A stretch of 7,439 nt of DNA, taken from assembly GCA_026713405.1 (NCBI GenBank), contig JAPOON010000616.1, positions 1 through 7,439 on the forward strand. The letters are read 5' to 3'. Of the stretch, positions 6,685 to 7,439 are shown in pieces. The notes beneath the pieces were generated by a model that made no database searches, had not been told where the DNA came from, and saw only the letters and a list, made by a program, of their open reading frames with translations. Source of the stretch: Gammaproteobacteria bacterium (GTDB taxonomy: Bacteria > Pseudomonadota > Gammaproteobacteria > Pseudomonadales > Azotimanducaceae_A). The translations under genes were made by a program, and so were the position numbers. Every line of letters begins with the position of its first letter. Positions within the stretch are counted from its first letter, which is position 1.

Positions 6685-7125
6685 ATGGCTCAACAGTTGA
6701 CCGCACAACGGGTAACCCTGATTTCCCTCGGCGTCGACGATCTTGAACGATCCGGCACCTTCTACCAGGCCCTCGGCTGGCAGGCAGCGGAAGAATTGCC
6801 GGAGGTGAGATTCTATCGGCTGAAAGGCCTGATGCTTGGCCTGATCAGTATCGATGCCCTGGCGGCGGACCAAGGACAACCCAGAGCCGGCCTCGGCAAA
6901 GGGGCCATGACCTTGGCGCAGAACTACCGCTCGCCGGCCGAAGTGGACACGGCGTTTGCCGCCGCGACCGCGGCGGGGGCCACTGTCCTGAAGCAGCCGA
7001 ACCAAGCCTACTGGGGCGGTTACTCAGGTTATTTTGGCGACCCGGATGGCCACGTCTGGGAAATTGCGCACAACCCCTTCTGGCCGCTTGATGCCGAGGG
7101 CTATCTCGCGGAAGAGCGCAGCTAG
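6685..7125 (+). CDS. VOC/glyoxalase-fold family protein
   Basis: This is a 146-residue cytoplasmic protein of the vicinal oxygen chelate superfamily (glyoxalase I, dioxygenases, fosfomycin-resistance proteins). It has two beta-alpha-beta-beta-beta units. The first begins RVTLISLGVDDLERSGTFYQALGW (residues 9-32). The second ends with YWGGYSGYFGDPDGHVWEIAHNPFWPLDAEG near the C-terminus, the signature of a common VOC subgroup. The Glu of HVWEIAHN is a usual metal ligand, but the first beta strand (LISLGV) has no His, so metal binding may be partial or absent. Substrate and reaction cannot be deduced. ATG 6685 follows AAGAGAGG at 6675-6682, a good purine tract but closer than usual. The stop TAG directly abuts the putative IS end, and the length is normal for the subgroup, so the gene is probably not truncated. 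It lies 358 nt after dnaE2 and is probably a separate unit. Confidence 0.85.
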   Translation: MAQQLTAQRVTLISLGVDDLERSGTFYQALGWQAAEELPEVRFYRLKGLMLGLISIDALAADQGQPRAGLGKGAMTLAQNYRSPAEVDTAFAAATAAGATVLKQPNQAYWGGYSGYFGDPDGHVWEIAHNPFWPLDAEGYLAEERS

Positions 7126-7149
7126 CCCGGAAATCTCACCAAGTGGGGG

Positions 7150-7223
7150 TGCATGGGGCAGATACGCGTGGTACAGGTAAAGGAGTCAACACCTTACCGA
7201 AGACCACAGGATCGCCCCATGCA
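7150..7223 (+). repeat. Inverted repeat burying the transposase start codon
   Basis: TGCATGGGGC (7150-7159) is the exact reverse complement of GCCCCATGCA (7214-7223). With one mismatch the match extends to 7147-7159 and 7214-7226. The right arm contains the ATG of the transposase (7219-7221). A smaller nested pair, GGTAAAGG (7176-7183) with CCTTACC (7192-7198), differs by one bulged base. RNA reading in from upstream could fold so that the start codon is paired. Comparable shielding from read-through transcripts is known in other insertion sequences such as IS10. Confidence 0.65.
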
Positions 7224-7439
7224 ACCAGAGTGTATCCCGCCGCAGTTGTGTTTTGAAGGTCTGGGCAGGCGGTCCGTGGTGGGCCGGGTCGACGGCGGCC
7301 GGCTGACGACGGACGGTGGGGTGCTGCTGCTGCGCGAGGTCGATCGCCGGTTCCGGGTGACGGAGCGGCTGGCGGGGTGCTTCCGGGATCACCGCTCGGC
7401 GGTGCGCATCGAGCATCGTCTGGAGACCCTGGTCGCCCA
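7219..7439 (+). CDS. IS1380-family transposase, 3' end outside window
   Basis: The 73 visible codons read MQPECIPPQLCFEGLGRR, then VDGGRLTTDGGVLLLREVDRR, and end in AVRIEHRLETLVA. The order 'FEG...R.V...FDGG.ITTDGG.LLLRE.D' is the N-terminal hallmark of IS1380-family (DDE_Tnp_1 type) transposases, which cut and rejoin DNA at the element's inverted repeats. The catalytic DDE residues lie beyond the window, so integrity is unknown. ATG 7219 is preceded by AGGA at 7208-7211 with 7-nt spacing, a good ribosome binding site. The start codon lies inside the right arm of the inverted repeat at 7150-7223. The visible part has no stop or frameshift. Confidence 0.88.
   Translation, partial: MQPECIPPQLCFEGLGRRSVVGRVDGGRLTTDGGVLLLREVDRRFRVTERLAGCFRDHRSAVRIEHRLETLVA

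Larger units (their letters stand above)
7126..7439 (+). mobile_element. IS1380-family insertion sequence, left end, cut by window edge
   Basis: An IS1380-type transposase begins at 7219, so the element's left end must lie between the VOC stop codon and that point. The most likely terminus is near 7126-7128, where CCCGGAAATCTCACC looks like a terminal inverted repeat; this is a judgement by eye because the right end is not in the window. CTAG or TAGC at the junction could be part of a short target duplication. The 93 bases before the transposase carry a strong inverted repeat. Confidence 0.72.

Noticed and set aside
6478..7005. A 175-codon minus-strand frame covering the VOC gene
   Set aside because: Most of it is antisense to the well-supported VOC gene; only its last part (the P-loop-like stretch) is kept as a tentative relic.
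7140..7190. A possible outward-facing promoter on the minus strand (TTGACT ... TATCTG)
   Set aside because: The spacing is about 19 nt and the -10 is poor; no gene on the minus strand lies downstream to be driven.
1..7439. CRISPR arrays, tRNA or rRNA genes
   Set aside because: No regularly spaced repeats and no cloverleaf or rRNA signatures were seen.

Overview
The window looks like a GC-rich alphaproteobacterial chromosome segment. Three things suggest this: the gene order imuA-imuB-dnaE2, the style of the ImuA and ImuB proteins, and a direct-repeat LexA box (GAAC-N7-GAAC, i.e. GTTC-N7-GTTC on the other strand), which is the alphaproteobacterial SOS operator. The assignment rests on reading by eye; no database search was possible. 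All recognised genes are on the + strand.

Layout. (1) Positions 1-517 hold the 3' part of an AbiEii/AbiGii-type nucleotidyltransferase toxin gene, cut by the window edge. (2) Positions 518-858 are a gap with no recognised gene. It contains an imperfect hairpin and, at its end, a near-consensus sigma70 promoter whose -10 is covered by a perfect LexA box. (3) Positions 883-6326 hold the SOS mutasome cassette: imuA (RecA-like accessory protein), imuB (catalytically dead Y-family polymerase, probable clamp-binding hub) and dnaE2 (error-prone C-family polymerase, also called imuC). imuA and imuB overlap by 107 nt, and dnaE2 follows imuB almost without a gap, so the three are probably one SOS-induced transcript. 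(4) Positions 6327-6684 are a non-coding gap with a hairpin just after dnaE2, a 16-bp direct repeat bracketing 243 bp, and a short minus-strand stretch resembling a decayed P-loop. (5) Positions 6685-7125 encode a small VOC/glyoxalase-fold protein. (6) From about 7126 to the window end lies the left end and first 73 codons of an IS1380-family insertion sequence, directly abutting the VOC stop codon.

How it works together. When DNA damage activates RecA and LexA is cleaved, the promoter at 814-841 should fire and produce ImuA, ImuB and DnaE2. These proteins together carry out mutagenic translesion synthesis in bacteria that lack Pol V. The flanking toxin fragment and the insertion sequence suggest a region open to accessory DNA, but the cassette itself looks intact.

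I see no wholly new system. The points most worth checking are the start of dnaE2 (the expected ATG is out of frame), the inverted repeat that would bury the transposase start codon in read-through RNA, and the 16-bp repeat with the P-loop-like relic downstream of dnaE2.
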